Positions 1 to 8,869 of a DNA stretch of 54,701 bases are shown here, one piece after another. Within the stretch, counting starts at the first letter, position 1; the number at the start of each line of letters is the position of its first letter. The translations under genes and the position numbers were made by a program. The notes beneath the pieces were generated by a model. It searched no databases and had not been told where the DNA came from. It worked only from the letters and a program-made list of their open reading frames with translations. Source of the DNA: Actinomycetota bacterium (GTDB lineage Bacteria; Actinomycetota; Acidimicrobiia; Acidimicrobiales; Ilumatobacteraceae); assembly GCA_009702045.1 (NCBI GenBank), contig WLIV01000024.1, positions 1-54,701 of the forward strand. The letters are read 5' to 3'.

Positions 1-1
1 C

Positions 2-418
2 AGCGACGAACCTGGCCTCACCGCACACGGTGAACGCATCCCCGCACACGTCGTGCGGCACATGGCCGAACACGCCAACCTGCAACGCGTCCTACTCGCC
101 GGCTCACACGTACTGAACCTCGGGCGAGAGGTGCGCTACGCCACCGACGCCCAATACAAGGCGCTACTCGCCCGCGACGGCGGCTGCCGATGGACCGGCT
201 GCCACATCCCCGAACCATGGTGCGACGCCGACCATTTGATTCCGTGGGAGAACGGCGGTGCCACCGACCTCGACAACCTGATCCTGCTGTGCCGACACCA
301 CCACACCGAAAAACACCGCCCAGGCGTCACCATCCACGGCGACGTCCACGACCTACGACTGCAGCTGATCGACGGCACCACCATCCACACCCGACCACGA
401 ACCGAGGCGGCGGCCTGA
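2..418 (+). CDS. HNH endonuclease domain protein, DUF222/13E12 type (3' part only)
   Basis: The reading frame is open from the first bases of the window, so only the C-terminal ~138 residues are present. They contain an HNH nuclease fold: a CRWTGC zinc-type knuckle, then CDADHLIPW (the first His pair), then NLILLCRHHHTEKH near the end. In Actinomycetota this tail is typical of the abundant 13E12/DUF222 repeat family, whose N-terminal domain would lie outside the window. The role is not established; members are often multicopy and may be mobile. It converges on the hydrolase gene on the other strand. The family call is firm; a cellular function cannot be given. Confidence 0.85.
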   Translation, partial: SDEPGLTAHGERIPAHVVRHMAEHANLQRVLLAGSHVLNLGREVRYATDAQYKALLARDGGCRWTGCHIPEPWCDADHLIPWENGGATDLDNLILLCRHHHTEKHRPGVTIHGDVHDLRLQLIDGTTIHTRPRTEAAA

Positions 419-435
419 CGCCCGACGAGATCAGA

Positions 436-496
436 CCTGACCGGGCGGCGGCGCGGCGCGACGGCGCGGCGCGACGGCGCGGCAGCGCGGGTCAGG
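436..496. terminator. Possible bidirectional hairpin between convergent genes
   Basis: CCTGACC at 436-442 and GGTCAGG at 490-496 are exact inverted copies that flank a GC-only repeat block. The position between two converging genes suits a shared terminator, but there is no T-tract and the right arm overlaps the stop codon of the minus-strand gene. Confidence 0.3.
451..483. repeat. 13-bp GC tandem repeat, about 2.5 copies
   Basis: The unit GCGCGGCGCGACG occurs at 451-463 and 464-476 and restarts at 477-483. It is noncoding, between the HNH gene and the hydrolase gene, and is probably a slippage-prone spacer. Confidence 0.7.
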
Positions 497-1235
497 CCAG
501 CAGCTTGTCCTTGAAGAACTGCAGCACGCGCTGCACGCTGGGTTCGTCGCGGTGTTCGGTCAGCACCGAATGGTCGCTCTTTTTCGAACTCGGTAGCTCC
601 ACGGCGATGAACGAATCACCCAGCAGCTCCCGCAGCGAATCGAAGCGGGTGCCCACCAACTTGTCACCGGTGAAACGCAGACCCAACACCTGGCAGCCCT
701 CGGCGGCGCGTCGGGCCACCACCATCGCGTCATCGGCTGAGAGGTTGAGGTTGGCCCCACGGGACTTCTTCCCGATGGCGAATGGCATCGAGGGTTGGCT
801 CAGCACTGGGGCGACCATGATGTCGTCCACCATCATCCCCAGCGCGAAGCCGCCGCTGAAGCACATCCCCACGGCGCCCACACCGGGGCCACCGACTTCG
901 GTATGCAGGTTGCGCGCCAACGCCCGCAACCAACCGATGATCGGCGAGGTCTCGTCGAGCGCCCACGTGGTGAACTCGCGAGCGATGCACACCTTGGTCA
1001 TCGAACGCAGTATGTAGGGGGTACTCACGTCCTTGCCAGGGGCCCCCACCAGCACGGGCATCAGCACCGTGAAACCGGCAGCAACCACCTCGTTCGCGAA
1101 CGTGGTGACCCTCGGAGTGATACCCGGAATCTCGTGCACCACAATCACACCGGGCCCACTGCCGCGGCGGTACACCTGGCGGGTGTACCCGGCCGCCGTG
1201 AACTCCGAGAGGTCCCAGCCGTCTAACACGCTCAT
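492..1235 (-). CDS. Dienelactone hydrolase family protein
   Basis: This is a 247-residue cytoplasmic alpha/beta hydrolase. The nucleophile elbow is GMCFSGG with Cys125, as in dienelactone hydrolases, and the probable partners of the triad are Asp191 (RFTGD) and His222 (KSDHSV). An early HEIPG segment (residues 34-38) corresponds to the conserved substrate-pocket strand of the family. No signal peptide is seen. It is followed on the same strand, 33 bp upstream, by an APH-like phosphotransferase and may share its transcript. The fold and family are secure; the physiological substrate is unknown and need not be a dienelactone. Confidence 0.88.
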   Translation of the reverse strand: MSVLDGWDLSEFTAAGYTRQVYRRGSGPGVIVVHEIPGITPRVTTFANEVVAAGFTVLMPVLVGAPGKDVSTPYILRSMTKVCIAREFTTWALDETSPIIGWLRALARNLHTEVGGPGVGAVGMCFSGGFALGMMVDDIMVAPVLSQPSMPFAIGKKSRGANLNLSADDAMVVARRAAEGCQVLGLRFTGDKLVGTRFDSLRELLGDSFIAVELPSSKKSDHSVLTEHRDEPSVQRVLQFFKDKLLA

Positions 1236-1268
1236 CCCACGCTCCCCCAGTTCACTTCGCCGCAGCGG

Positions 1269-2321
1269 TTACAACCGCTGTAGCGCGGCCAGTGCCTGCG
1301 CCGACAGTACCTCGGCTCCCACCTTGAACGAGTCGACATTCACATCGCCCTGGGCGCCCATCGCACCGTTCATGTAGCGGGCGTACACACCCTCGCTGAT
1401 CACCGCGAGCCGGAACGCCCCGAAGGCGACGTAGTAGTCGATCGCCGACACATCGCGACCGGTGCGTGCGGCGTAGCGAGCGACCACGTCGTCGTACGAC
1501 AGGAAACCGCCGGCGCCGGTGGGGTCGTTGTCGCGTGCAGTGCCCACCTCAGGGCGATACCAGTACACGCCGAGGTAGCCCAGATCGGCCAACGGGTCGC
1601 CGAGGGTGCACAGTTCCCAGTCGAGCACGGCGTTGACGCGACCAGTCTGCAAGTCGGTGAGGACGTTGCCGAAGCGGTAGTCGCCGTGGGCGATCGAGAC
1701 ACCCTGCTGCGCGGGCATGTGCCGACGCAGCAAGTTGGCCACCTCGTCGATTGCCGGCAACTCGCGGGTCTTGCTGTTGTCCCACTGCGAACTCCAGCGC
1801 TTCACCTGACGCTCGACGTAGCCCTCGCGCTTGGCCAGGCCGCCAAGGCCGACGGCATCTACGTCCACCGCGTGCAGGTCGGCCAACACATCCACCAGAT
1901 GTTCGCTGGCAGCGGGCCGCAGCGTTGGGCTCAGCAGTTCGGCACGAGCCGGACTGTCCAGCACTGCGCCGTCGACGAAGCCCATCACGTAGAACGGGGC
2001 CCCGTTGACGGCGTCGTCGGTGCACAACCCCAGACACGGCGGTACCGGCACTCCTGTGCTGCCGACTGCGGAAATGATGCGGTGTTCGCGGGCCATGTCG
2101 TGGGCCGTCGCCAACACGTGGCCAAGCGGCGGACGACGCAGCACGTAACGGGTGCCATCGGCACCGGTGACACGGAACGTCAGGTTCGACCGACCGCCGG
2201 CGATCACATCGAACGTGAACGGCGCTGCTGCTCCCGGGACGTTCGCTTCCAGCCAGCGGGTGACTGGTTCGACATCAATACCTTGCGTGATTCCGGGAAC
2301 GAGAGGTTGCACGAGCGGCAA
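1269..2321 (-). CDS. APH-like phosphotransferase family protein (ACAD10/11-type)
   Basis: This 350-residue protein has the aminoglycoside-phosphotransferase/choline-kinase fold. Visible landmarks are the N-lobe segment GGRSNLTFRV (residues 42-51), the catalytic loop HGDYRFGNV (His212, Asp214, Asn219) and the metal-binding DWEL motif (Asp234) followed by GDPLADLGYL. This sequence style is that of the group related to the kinase part of ACAD10/ACAD11, often linked to acyl-CoA or hydroxy-acid metabolism, rather than drug-resistance kinases. The start given is TTG at 2321; a GTG three codons downstream (2312) is an equally reasonable start. The substrate is not predictable. Confidence 0.85.
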   Translation of the reverse strand: MPLVQPLVPGITQGIDVEPVTRWLEANVPGAAAPFTFDVIAGGRSNLTFRVTGADGTRYVLRRPPLGHVLATAHDMAREHRIISAVGSTGVPVPPCLGLCTDDAVNGAPFYVMGFVDGAVLDSPARAELLSPTLRPAASEHLVDVLADLHAVDVDAVGLGGLAKREGYVERQVKRWSSQWDNSKTRELPAIDEVANLLRRHMPAQQGVSIAHGDYRFGNVLTDLQTGRVNAVLDWELCTLGDPLADLGYLGVYWYRPEVGTARDNDPTGAGGFLSYDDVVARYAARTGRDVSAIDYYVAFGAFRLAVISEGVYARYMNGAMGAQGDVNVDSFKVGAEVLSAQALAALQRL

Positions 2322-2342
2322 CCGTAGTGCGCTCCGCGAGCG

Positions 2343-3446
2343 TCAGCCCGGTCGCCCGACGCCGACCACCTTGTTCCAATGCACCACGGTGATGCTGACG
2401 GTGGTGCCGGTCTGGGGGGCGTGCACCATCTGCCCACTGCCGAGGTAGAGGCCGACGTGTCCGATCGGCGTGTAATAAAAGATCAGGTCGCCCGGCTGAG
2501 CCTCTGACGCGGGGACATGCGGCAATACCGCGAATTGGGAGCGGCTAACCCGAGGAAGCGACACCCCGGCCTGCCCCCACGCCCAGGCCGTGAGCCCGGA
2601 ACAGTCGAACGAGACACCCGGTTCGGCGGTGGCGAAGCGGTAGGGCACACCGAGTTGACTGAGGGCGGCTCTGATCGCAATCCCCGCCTTACCAGACGGC
2701 GCCGGATAGTTGATCGTGACCGAAGGCGAGGAGCGGGGTGCGGACCCCCCACCGCGCGGTGTGCCGGTGGCTCTGGCCGCTTTGGCGGCCTTCGCCCGCT
2801 TCGCCGCAGCCGTTGCCGCGCGCTGCTCCAGCGCGGCCTTGAACTTCGCCTCACCAAGATCGCGCTTGGCCTGCGCGTACTTGGCCGTGTACTCCTTTTC
2901 CAGTGTGGAGTACTCGGCCTGCTTGTCTTCGAGCGTCTTGATCAGGCCGACGGCTTCGCCCTGCATCCGCTGCATCGACGATTGCTCGCGGGCGACAGCG
3001 TCGGCCAGGGCTTGCAACCCATCGGCGCTGGTTTGACCAGCGTCGATGGCCACCATCCCCAACGCCGCCTTCTGCTCAGCGCGGGTGAAGGTCTCCGCGT
3101 CGGAGAAGATCGGGCTGAGCTGCAGCGTGTCGCCCGCGGTGTACCGGTCGAGCGCGATCTTGGCCATCACCGACTGCACACTGCCCAACTTCACGTTCAG
3201 CTCTCCGAGCTTCACCTGCGAAGTCGCGATATCGCCCTGTAGCTGCGTCTGGCGTTCCTGGGCCGTGCCGTAGTCCTCATCGAGCTGACCCATACGGTCC
3301 TCGAGATCCTGCAGCTCGTTGAGCATCCGGTCGACTTTGTTCTGCGCCTGATCGACACCGTCGGCAGCGACGATCTGCGGGCCCCCGAACAGGGTGGCCA
3401 GCACGATCGTGCTCAACAGCACTCGGAACCGAGGTGGTCGCGACAT
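2343..3446 (-). CDS. Secreted NlpC/P60 peptidoglycan hydrolase with coiled-coil N-terminus
   Basis: A 367-residue exported protein. Residues 1-29 form a signal peptide ending near VAADG. Residues about 30-215 are a long heptad-rich coiled coil, followed by an Ala/Lys-rich and Gly/Pro linker. Residues 250-367 are an NlpC/P60 cysteine peptidase with Cys282 (FDCSGL), His330 (GHVGLYLG) and His342 (VHAP). The architecture matches RipA/RipC-type D,L-endopeptidases that split septal peptidoglycan and are held in check by the coiled coil. Such proteins act outside the membrane at division sites. The domain assignment is strong; which Rip paralogue it represents is not decidable. Confidence 0.92.
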   Translation of the reverse strand: MSRPPRFRVLLSTIVLATLFGGPQIVAADGVDQAQNKVDRMLNELQDLEDRMGQLDEDYGTAQERQTQLQGDIATSQVKLGELNVKLGSVQSVMAKIALDRYTAGDTLQLSPIFSDAETFTRAEQKAALGMVAIDAGQTSADGLQALADAVAREQSSMQRMQGEAVGLIKTLEDKQAEYSTLEKEYTAKYAQAKRDLGEAKFKAALEQRAATAAAKRAKAAKAARATGTPRGGGSAPRSSPSVTINYPAPSGKAGIAIRAALSQLGVPYRFATAEPGVSFDCSGLTAWAWGQAGVSLPRVSRSQFAVLPHVPASEAQPGDLIFYYTPIGHVGLYLGSGQMVHAPQTGTTVSITVVHWNKVVGVGRPG

Positions 3447-3507
3447 GACTCGGGCAGTGTACCTATGTTACGAAAGCATTGCGAAGCGCCCCGCGTTTAC
3501 TCGCCGC

Positions 3508-5052
3508 TCACTCCCATTCGATGGTTCCCGGCGGCTTCGACGTAACGTCGTACACCACTCGGTTCACGCCCGGCACCTCGTTGATGATGCGGTTCGACAT
3601 CGTCTCGAGCAGGTCGTAGGGCAGACGTGCCCAGTCGGCAGTCATCGCATCATCGCTGGTGACAGCACGAATAATGATCGGGTGGGCATACGTGCGCTCA
3701 TCACCCATCACGCCCACCGACCGCACATCGGCGGCGAGCACCGCGAAGCTCTGCCACAACTCCCGCTCGAGGCCAGCGGCGTGAATCTCCTCACGCACGA
3801 TGGCATCGGCGAGTTGCAGTGTGATGACGCGATCGGGTGTGACCTCACCGAGGATGCGTACCCCGAGGCCGGGACCGGGGAACGGCTGACGAAGAACGAT
3901 CTCGTCAGGGAGACCGAGTTCCTTGCCCAGTTTGCGCACTTCGTCCTTGAACAGCTCGCGCAGCGGCTCGACCAGCTCGAGCGTCATGTCCGCGGGCAGA
4001 CCGCCCACGTTGTGGTGGCTCTTGATCACCGAAGCCGTGCCATCAGCGCCACCGCTCTCGATGACATCGGGGTACAGCGTTCCCTGGACGAGGTACTTGG
4101 CGTCGCTGAGGCCACCGGTGTGCTCTTCGAAGATGCGCACGAACAGCTCACCGATGATCTTGCGCTTGGCCTCCGGCTCGACGACCCCGGCCAACTTCTC
4201 GAAGTAGCGCGGTCCGGCGCTGACATGGATCAGCTCAATACCCATGTTGCGCTTGAACGTCTCGACGACCTGATCACTCTCGTTGAGGCGCATCAGCCCC
4301 GTGTCGACGTAGATGCACACCAGTTGCTGCCCGATGGCGCGATGCACCAGCGCGGCAGCGACGGCGGAATCCACACCACCGCTGAGCGCGCAGATCACCC
4401 TGCCGGTGCCCACCTGGGCCTTCACCGCGGCGACCTGCTCCTCGATGATTGAGCCCATCGTCCAGTTCGGCTCGCAACCGGCGAGATCGTGCAGGAACCG
4501 CTGCAACAGGTTCATGCCGTAGGGCGTGTGCACCACTTCCGGGTGCCACTGCACACCGAAGATCCTGCGCTCGATGTGCTCCATCGCGGCGACCGGAGCA
4601 TCGGGTGTGCTCGCCGTGGCGACGAAACCGGCCGGCACCTCGGTGACCGCGTCGAAGTGGCTCATCCACACTTCCTGCTCGACCGGCATGCCCTCGAGCA
4701 GCGCCGAGTCGCCGATCCGTGTGGCTCGCGCACGGCCATACTCGCCGCGCAGCCCTCGGCCCACGGTGCCGCCCAGTTGCTGGCCGATGAGCTGTGCGCC
4801 GTAGCAGATACCCAGGATCGGGATACCAAGTTCGTAGATCGCCGGATCGAGTGTCGGGGCGCCGTCCACGTGCACGCTCTTGGGGCCGCCCGAGAGGATG
4901 ATCGCGGTGGGATCCTTGGCCGCCACCTCGGCCGCAGTGATGCGATGCGGAACGATCTCGGAGTACACGTTCAACTCGCGCACTCGCCGAGCGATGAGTT
5001 GCGCGTATTGCGCTCCGAAATCCACCACTAAGACCGTGTGTGTACGCACCAT
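3508..5052 (-). CDS. guaA: GMP synthase (glutamine-hydrolysing)
   Basis: This 514-residue enzyme converts XMP, ATP and glutamine to GMP. The N-terminal class I amidotransferase domain shows Cys83 (GICYGAQ), His170 and Glu172 (QWHPEV). The ATP pyrophosphatase domain has the PP-loop SGGVDS (residues 224-229), and the C-terminal dimerisation domain ends with the characteristic [10 protein letters not shown] placed the start at ATG 5052 ([14 protein letters not shown] follows), since the in-frame extension upstream to 5142 has no homologous character. The gene diverges from the lipoprotein at 5169. Length and motifs are normal. Confidence 0.97.
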   Translation of the reverse strand: MVRTHTVLVVDFGAQYAQLIARRVRELNVYSEIVPHRITAAEVAAKDPTAIILSGGPKSVHVDGAPTLDPAIYELGIPILGICYGAQLIGQQLGGTVGRGLRGEYGRARATRIGDSALLEGMPVEQEVWMSHFDAVTEVPAGFVATASTPDAPVAAMEHIERRIFGVQWHPEVVHTPYGMNLLQRFLHDLAGCEPNWTMGSIIEEQVAAVKAQVGTGRVICALSGGVDSAVAAALVHRAIGQQLVCIYVDTGLMRLNESDQVVETFKRNMGIELIHVSAGPRYFEKLAGVVEPEAKRKIIGELFVRIFEEHTGGLSDAKYLVQGTLYPDVIESGGADGTASVIKSHHNVGGLPADMTLELVEPLRELFKDEVRKLGKELGLPDEIVLRQPFPGPGLGVRILGEVTPDRVITLQLADAIVREEIHAAGLERELWQSFAVLAADVRSVGVMGDERTYAHPIIIRAVTSDDAMTADWARLPYDLLETMSNRIINEVPGVNRVVYDVTSKPPGTIEWE

Positions 5053-5168
5053 GCCTCGGATGGTACGCGCTCGACCCCGCGGCCGATCCCATCGGCCACA
5101 AGTCACGCCCCCAGGGATCAGCACCCCGGCTGACGCCAGCACCAGCGCGAATGTGCTGGACTTGACGC

Positions 5169-5636
5169 ATGCACCGATCGGCGATAGCGGCGTTCCGGAT
5201 CACACTGATGGCTTTGCTCTGTCTGGGAGGCGCGGCCGCCTGCAGCAGCGAGACCCGTTCCAGCGCACGAGCGACCACCAGTGCATCGACCACCAGCGCA
5301 TCGACCACCAGCGCATCGACCAGCACAACGTCGTCGCTCGCCGCCGCGACCTCGATACCGGCCACCGCCAGCACCACAGCCCCCTTCACCTGCCTTCGCA
5401 CCCCGGCGGCGTGGGACGACAACGTGCGCCTCGGCGACTGCGACACCCACGGGTACGTGCGCACGATCGAGGACCGGCTCAACGTGCTGGGCTTCCCCTG
5501 CACCGCCGACGATCAGTTCCGCGCCGACACCGACACTGCCGTGCGTAACTTCCAAACGGCTCGCGGTCTCACCGCCGACGGGCAGGTCGGCCCGAACACC
5601 TGGGCAGCGCTCACAGAAGGCGGCATCGGCGACTGA
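5169..5636 (+). CDS. Exported peptidoglycan-binding domain protein, probable lipoprotein
   Basis: The 155-residue product has an N-terminal hydrophobic export signal followed by AAACSS, a weak lipobox with Cys25. Residues 30-72 are a Ser/Thr/Ala linker with TTSAS repeated three times from a 15-bp tandem DNA repeat. Residues about 85-150 form a PG_binding_1 domain ([32 protein letters not shown]). It probably sits on the outer face of the membrane and touches the cell wall. There is no catalytic domain, so it may act as a wall-anchoring or adaptor protein. A second lipoprotein gene follows 46 bp downstream. Confidence 0.82.
   Translation: MHRSAIAAFRITLMALLCLGGAAACSSETRSSARATTSASTTSASTTSASTSTTSSLAAATSIPATASTTAPFTCLRTPAAWDDNVRLGDCDTHGYVRTIEDRLNVLGFPCTADDQFRADTDTAVRNFQTARGLTADGQVGPNTWAALTEGGIGD
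5275..5320 (+). repeat. 15-bp tandem repeat in the lipoprotein linker
   Basis: Three near-identical 15-bp units (ACCACCAGCGCATCG type) encode consecutive TTSAS blocks. The repeat keeps the frame, so copy-number change would only alter linker length. Confidence 0.75.
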
Positions 5637-5682
5637 CCGGCCGCGGTGTGAATCATTGAAACCCGTGCGACGATGGTGCCCC

Positions 5683-6030
5683 ATGACCCGGCTGCCCCGA
5701 TTGATCCTTCCCCTCGCGTTCGGACTCGCGCTGCTCGCGGGCTGTAGCGGCGACAACCCGTACCAAGCCGCGAAGACCGACGCTGCGACCGCCGACACCG
5801 CCGACGGCACCGGTCTGGCCAACAACGATTTCATCCCCGATGCACAAAACGTCAGTAGTTGCGTCGGCACCAACGAAGGACCGAACTGCGGCAGCAAAGC
5901 GAAAGGCGGGCTTCACCTCTATCTCGTGTTCGCAGCGCTGGCGGGTGGCGTCGGGTTCATCGGCTGGCGAGTGTCGCGGAGTATCCGCGCGCGTGATGCG
6001 GTGGTCAACGACATAGCGTCACGGGAGTGA
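5683..6030 (+). CDS. Small lipoprotein with C-terminal membrane segment, unknown function
   Basis: This is a 115-residue protein with a clear lipobox, LLAGC (Cys21), a polar middle region with two cysteines (SSCVGTNEGPNCGS) and a hydrophobic segment LYLVFAALAGGVGFIGWRV near residues 81-100 ending in an Arg-rich cytoplasmic tail. It would therefore be tethered at both ends. The start is ATG 5683. The stop codon overlaps the GTG start of the decarboxylase gene (GTGA), so the two are probably translated together. I do not recognise a family. Confidence 0.75.
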   Translation: MTRLPRLILPLAFGLALLAGCSGDNPYQAAKTDAATADTADGTGLANNDFIPDAQNVSSCVGTNEGPNCGSKAKGGLHLYLVFAALAGGVGFIGWRVSRSIRARDAVVNDIASRE

Positions 6031-7436
6031 CCCCCGACGACTTCCGCCAGCACGGACATGCACTGATCGACTGGATCGCCGACTACCTGGAAGGTGTCGA
6101 GCAGTATCCGGTGGCCAGCCAGGTGCAGCCCGGCGACATCCGCGCCTCGCTCCCCGAGCACCCGCCGACGGCGGCCGAACCCTTCGCTGATGTGCTGGCC
6201 GACCTCGACCGTGTGGTGATGCCCGGTATCACCCACTGGCAGCACCCATCGTTCATGGCCTACTTCCCGGGGAACTCCAGTTATCCGGCGATCCTGGGCG
6301 AGTTGGCCGCTGCCGGTCTCGGGGTGCAAGGGATGAGCTGGGTCACCAGCCCGGCGTGCACCGAGGTGGAGACGCTGATGATGGACTGGATGCAGGAGCT
6401 GCTCGGCCTCCCCGAGCGCTTTCGCTCCACCAGCGCCACGGGTGGCGGCGTCATCCACGGTTCGGCCAGCGAGGCCACGCTGGCGTCGATTCTGGCGGCC
6501 CGCTGGCGGGTCACCGCCGGCGACATCAACCACACTGGCGACACCACCCATCTCGTCGCCTACTCCACCTCGCAAGCGCACAGCGGGATCGAGAAGGGGC
6601 TGCGCATTGCCGGGATTGGCACCGAGCACCTCCGCGTCGTTCCCCACGACGCCTCGTTCGCGATGGTACCCGCCGAACTCGAGCGGCTGATCGAGGCCGA
6701 TGTCGCCGCCGGCCTCACCCCGTTCTGGGTGTGTTGCACACTCGGCACCACCAGCACGATGGCGTTCGACCCGGTGGACGCCGTGGGTAAAATCGCACAA
6801 CGGCATGGCCTGTGGCTGCACGTCGATGCAGCCATGAGCGGAATCGGCGCCCTCGCACCAGAGTTCCGCTGGATCAACGACGGCCTTGAGTTCGCCGACA
6901 GCTACTGCACCAACCCGCACAAGTGGATGGGCGTCAACTTCGACTGCGACCTGTTCTACACCGCCGACCGCACTGCTCTGTTGGGTGCCCTCAGCATCCT
7001 GCCCGAGTACCTGCGTTCCGCGGCCGCAGAGAGCGGCAAGGCGATCGACTATCGCGACTGGCAGATCCCGCTCGGTCGTCGGTTCCGCGCGCTCAAGCTG
7101 TGGTTCACCATTCGCGCGGGCGGTGCCGACGATGCGATCGCAATGATCCGCCGTCACGTCGCGCTCACACAGCAACTGGCCGACTGGGTGGCGACCGATG
7201 ATCGCTTTCAGATCGTCGCCCCACACCCGTTGAACCTGCTGTGTGTGCGCCTGAAGGCGGGCGACATCGCCACCGATTCGCTGATCGAACGGGCCAACGC
7301 GACGGGGCGGGCGCTGTTCACCCGCACGGTGCTCGACGGCGCAGTCGCGTGTCGTGTCTCCATCGGCGCACGCACCACCGACGAACGCCATGTCCGCGCG
7401 GCGTGGGAGTTGTTGCAGGAACTCGCGGCCGGTTGA
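6027..7436 (+). CDS. PLP-dependent group II amino acid decarboxylase (aromatic-L-amino-acid type)
   Basis: This 469-residue enzyme has all landmarks of the group II decarboxylase family (DOPA, tyrosine and tryptophan decarboxylases). Residues about 70-85 carry the THWQHPSFMAYFP substrate-pocket signature, HVDAAMSG gives the PLP-binding Asp, and NPHKW gives the Schiff-base lysine, Lys299. It would be cytosolic and release CO2 from an aromatic amino acid to make an arylalkylamine. The start is GTG 6027, forced by the GTGA overlap with the lipoprotein gene. Substrate choice among Phe, Tyr, Trp and DOPA cannot be read from sequence alone. Confidence 0.93.
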   Translation: MTPDDFRQHGHALIDWIADYLEGVEQYPVASQVQPGDIRASLPEHPPTAAEPFADVLADLDRVVMPGITHWQHPSFMAYFPGNSSYPAILGELAAAGLGVQGMSWVTSPACTEVETLMMDWMQELLGLPERFRSTSATGGGVIHGSASEATLASILAARWRVTAGDINHTGDTTHLVAYSTSQAHSGIEKGLRIAGIGTEHLRVVPHDASFAMVPAELERLIEADVAAGLTPFWVCCTLGTTSTMAFDPVDAVGKIAQRHGLWLHVDAAMSGIGALAPEFRWINDGLEFADSYCTNPHKWMGVNFDCDLFYTADRTALLGALSILPEYLRSAAAESGKAIDYRDWQIPLGRRFRALKLWFTIRAGGADDAIAMIRRHVALTQQLADWVATDDRFQIVAPHPLNLLCVRLKAGDIATDSLIERANATGRALFTRTVLDGAVACRVSIGARTTDERHVRAAWELLQELAAG

Positions 7437-7445
7437 ATCGGCAGC

Positions 7446-7463
7446 ACGCCCACTGACGGGCGT
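7446..7463 (+). terminator. Short hairpin after the decarboxylase gene
   Basis: ACGCCC and GGGCGT pair around a 6-nt loop and are followed by TTTC, ten bases after the decarboxylase stop. It may end or attenuate that transcript before the phospholipase gene, whose own AAGGAG ribosome site lies at 7482-7487. Confidence 0.3.
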
Positions 7464-7495
7464 TTCACCCAGGTGAATCCAACAAGGAGAAGAGC

Positions 7496-7981
7496 ATGCG
7501 GCTCCGGTTCGCACTGCTCGTCGCGGTCACGACTGTCCTGACCGTCCTATCGCCGACAGCGGTCGGCCCCGCTCATGCAACACCAGCGCACTCACCCGCT
7601 GCCGACTGGGCGTACGTGCACCACCAGTTGTACGAGGTGTCGCTCAGCACATTCCTCGTTACCGCTGCAGGTGGTACCGGCGACCGTTGGTTCGACTGGA
7701 GCACCGACTTCTGCTCGGCCCCCATGCTGGGCAACACGGGCGTCACGTACGACTTCCGCGGCCCGTGTCGACGGCACGACTTCGGGTACCGCAACTTGAA
7801 ACTCCTCGACCGGCGCTATGGCGTCGGGCACTGGACCAGCGCCAACCGACGTCGCGTCGACCAGCAGTTCCTTGCCGATATGCGGGCCCACTGTGCGCAC
7901 CGGGCCCTGTGGTTGCAGCCGACGTGCCGCTGGTGGGCACACACGTATTACGCCGCGGTGCGGCTGTGGGGCGGCCCGTAG
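7496..7981 (+). CDS. Secreted prokaryotic phospholipase A2
   Basis: This 161-residue protein starts with a classical signal peptide (cleavage expected after VGPAHA). The mature region contains FCSAP, then DFRGPCRRHDFGYRN, the hallmark of the Streptomyces-type phospholipase A2 family with the catalytic His-Asp pair and flanking disulfide cysteines; a second Cys pair (AHCAH, PTCRW) sits near the C-terminus. It would hydrolyse the sn-2 acyl chain of glycerophospholipids outside the cell with calcium. A strong AAGGAG site precedes the ATG. It converges with the Nudix gene 8 bp downstream. Confidence 0.88.
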   Translation: MRLRFALLVAVTTVLTVLSPTAVGPAHATPAHSPAADWAYVHHQLYEVSLSTFLVTAAGGTGDRWFDWSTDFCSAPMLGNTGVTYDFRGPCRRHDFGYRNLKLLDRRYGVGHWTSANRRRVDQQFLADMRAHCAHRALWLQPTCRWWAHTYYAAVRLWGGP

Positions 7982-7989
7982 CTGAACCG

Positions 7990-8715
7990 CTACTCGCGGT
8001 CGGGCATTGGTTCGACGATCGGGGGTGGTGTGCGACCGGGGATGTCGTACACCACCTCCAGCAGCCAGGTCAGGATGCGTCCGGTGAGTCCCCACACGGT
8101 CTCGTCGTCGAGGTCGTAGAACAAGATCGGGTGCTTGCCGTACGCAGTGTCCCAGTGCTCTTCACGGTAGGTACCCGGCATGGTGAAGTCCTGCAACGGC
8201 ACCCACCACACACGGTCGACCTCGGCCGCGTGCCCCACCAGTTCCACCGGTGCCGGGATGTGCGCCAGTACCGGCATGATCCAGTTGTTGTTCGTCCACG
8301 GACGCACAGGGTGCAACCGACCCACGACCGTGACGGTCTCGGGCGGCAGCGCAACTTCCTCCCAGGCCTCGCGGAGGGCTGCCTGCTCGTACGTCTCGCC
8401 CGGGTCGAGTCTGCCGCCAGGGAACGTCACCTCGCCCTTGTGCGTGCGCATGTGCCACGGACGGCGGGTCAGCAACACCTCGGTGCCACGTGGGCCGTCG
8501 GCCAACACCACCAGCACTGCGGCCGGACGGTCGTCGTGGCTCGTGTCGGGGTCATCCGGCCACGGCTCGGCCAGCAACGCGCGCACCGCATGCGCGGTGT
8601 CGTGGATCGGGGCCGGGACCGGCCACGGCGGGCCGCCTCCAGGCTTCCACCCCTCTGGACGAGGGATGATCTGCTGGCCCCCAGGGCGTTGCTCAGGCAG
8701 CAGGGGTCCAGCCAC
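7990..8715 (-). CDS. Nudix hydrolase, probable CoA pyrophosphatase
   Basis: The 241-residue protein has a full Nudix box at residues 100-122 (GGRLDPGETYEQAAL then REAWEEV), preceded by RRPWHMRTHKGEVTFPG, which resembles the CoA pyrophosphatase (NudL/PCD1) signature region. It would cleave CoA or related nucleoside diphosphate derivatives in the cytosol. The start is GTG 8715, which overlaps by 23 bp the 3' end of a 55-codon gene upstream, so the pair is probably co-translated. The Nudix call is certain; CoA specificity is likely but not proven. Confidence 0.88.
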   Translation of the reverse strand: MAGPLLPEQRPGGQQIIPRPEGWKPGGGPPWPVPAPIHDTAHAVRALLAEPWPDDPDTSHDDRPAAVLVVLADGPRGTEVLLTRRPWHMRTHKGEVTFPGGRLDPGETYEQAALREAWEEVALPPETVTVVGRLHPVRPWTNNNWIMPVLAHIPAPVELVGHAAEVDRVWWVPLQDFTMPGTYREEHWDTAYGKHPILFYDLDDETVWGLTGRILTWLLEVVYDIPGRTPPPIVEPMPDRE

Positions 8716-8860
8716 TGTCGATCAGCTGCCGCAACACTTGCGGCAGGCCGGCAGTCTTCAGCGCGGACAGCACCTTCCCGGGCGCCTGTTCGCCGCGCTC
8801 GAACTCCTCCCACGCGGTGAGCATCTTGCCAAGATCAGGTGCTGGGGCTTCGAACGACAT
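8693..8860 (-). CDS. Small conserved-looking protein, 55 aa, unknown function
   Basis: A short gene starting at ATG 8860 encodes 55 residues beginning MSFEAPAPDLGKMLTAWEEF and ending DSGWTPAA. It looks genuine because it fills the gap between two genes on the same strand, begins 9 bp after its neighbour's stop, and its end overlaps the GTG start of the Nudix gene. It is mostly helical, acidic at the N-terminus and lacks membrane segments or Cys motifs. No function can be given. Confidence 0.65.
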   Translation of the reverse strand: MSFEAPAPDLGKMLTAWEEFERGEQAPGKVLSALKTAGLPQVLRQLIDSGWTPAA

Positions 8861-8869
8861 AGCGACACG

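Noticed and set aside
3394-5503. Long open frames opposite or out of frame with guaA
   Set aside because: They overlap a complete, motif-perfect GMP synthase and show only Arg/Ala/His-rich low-complexity translation.
5919-7514. A 531-codon minus-strand frame opposite the decarboxylase
   Set aside because: Shadow frame; the plus strand has the PLP lysine and all family motifs.
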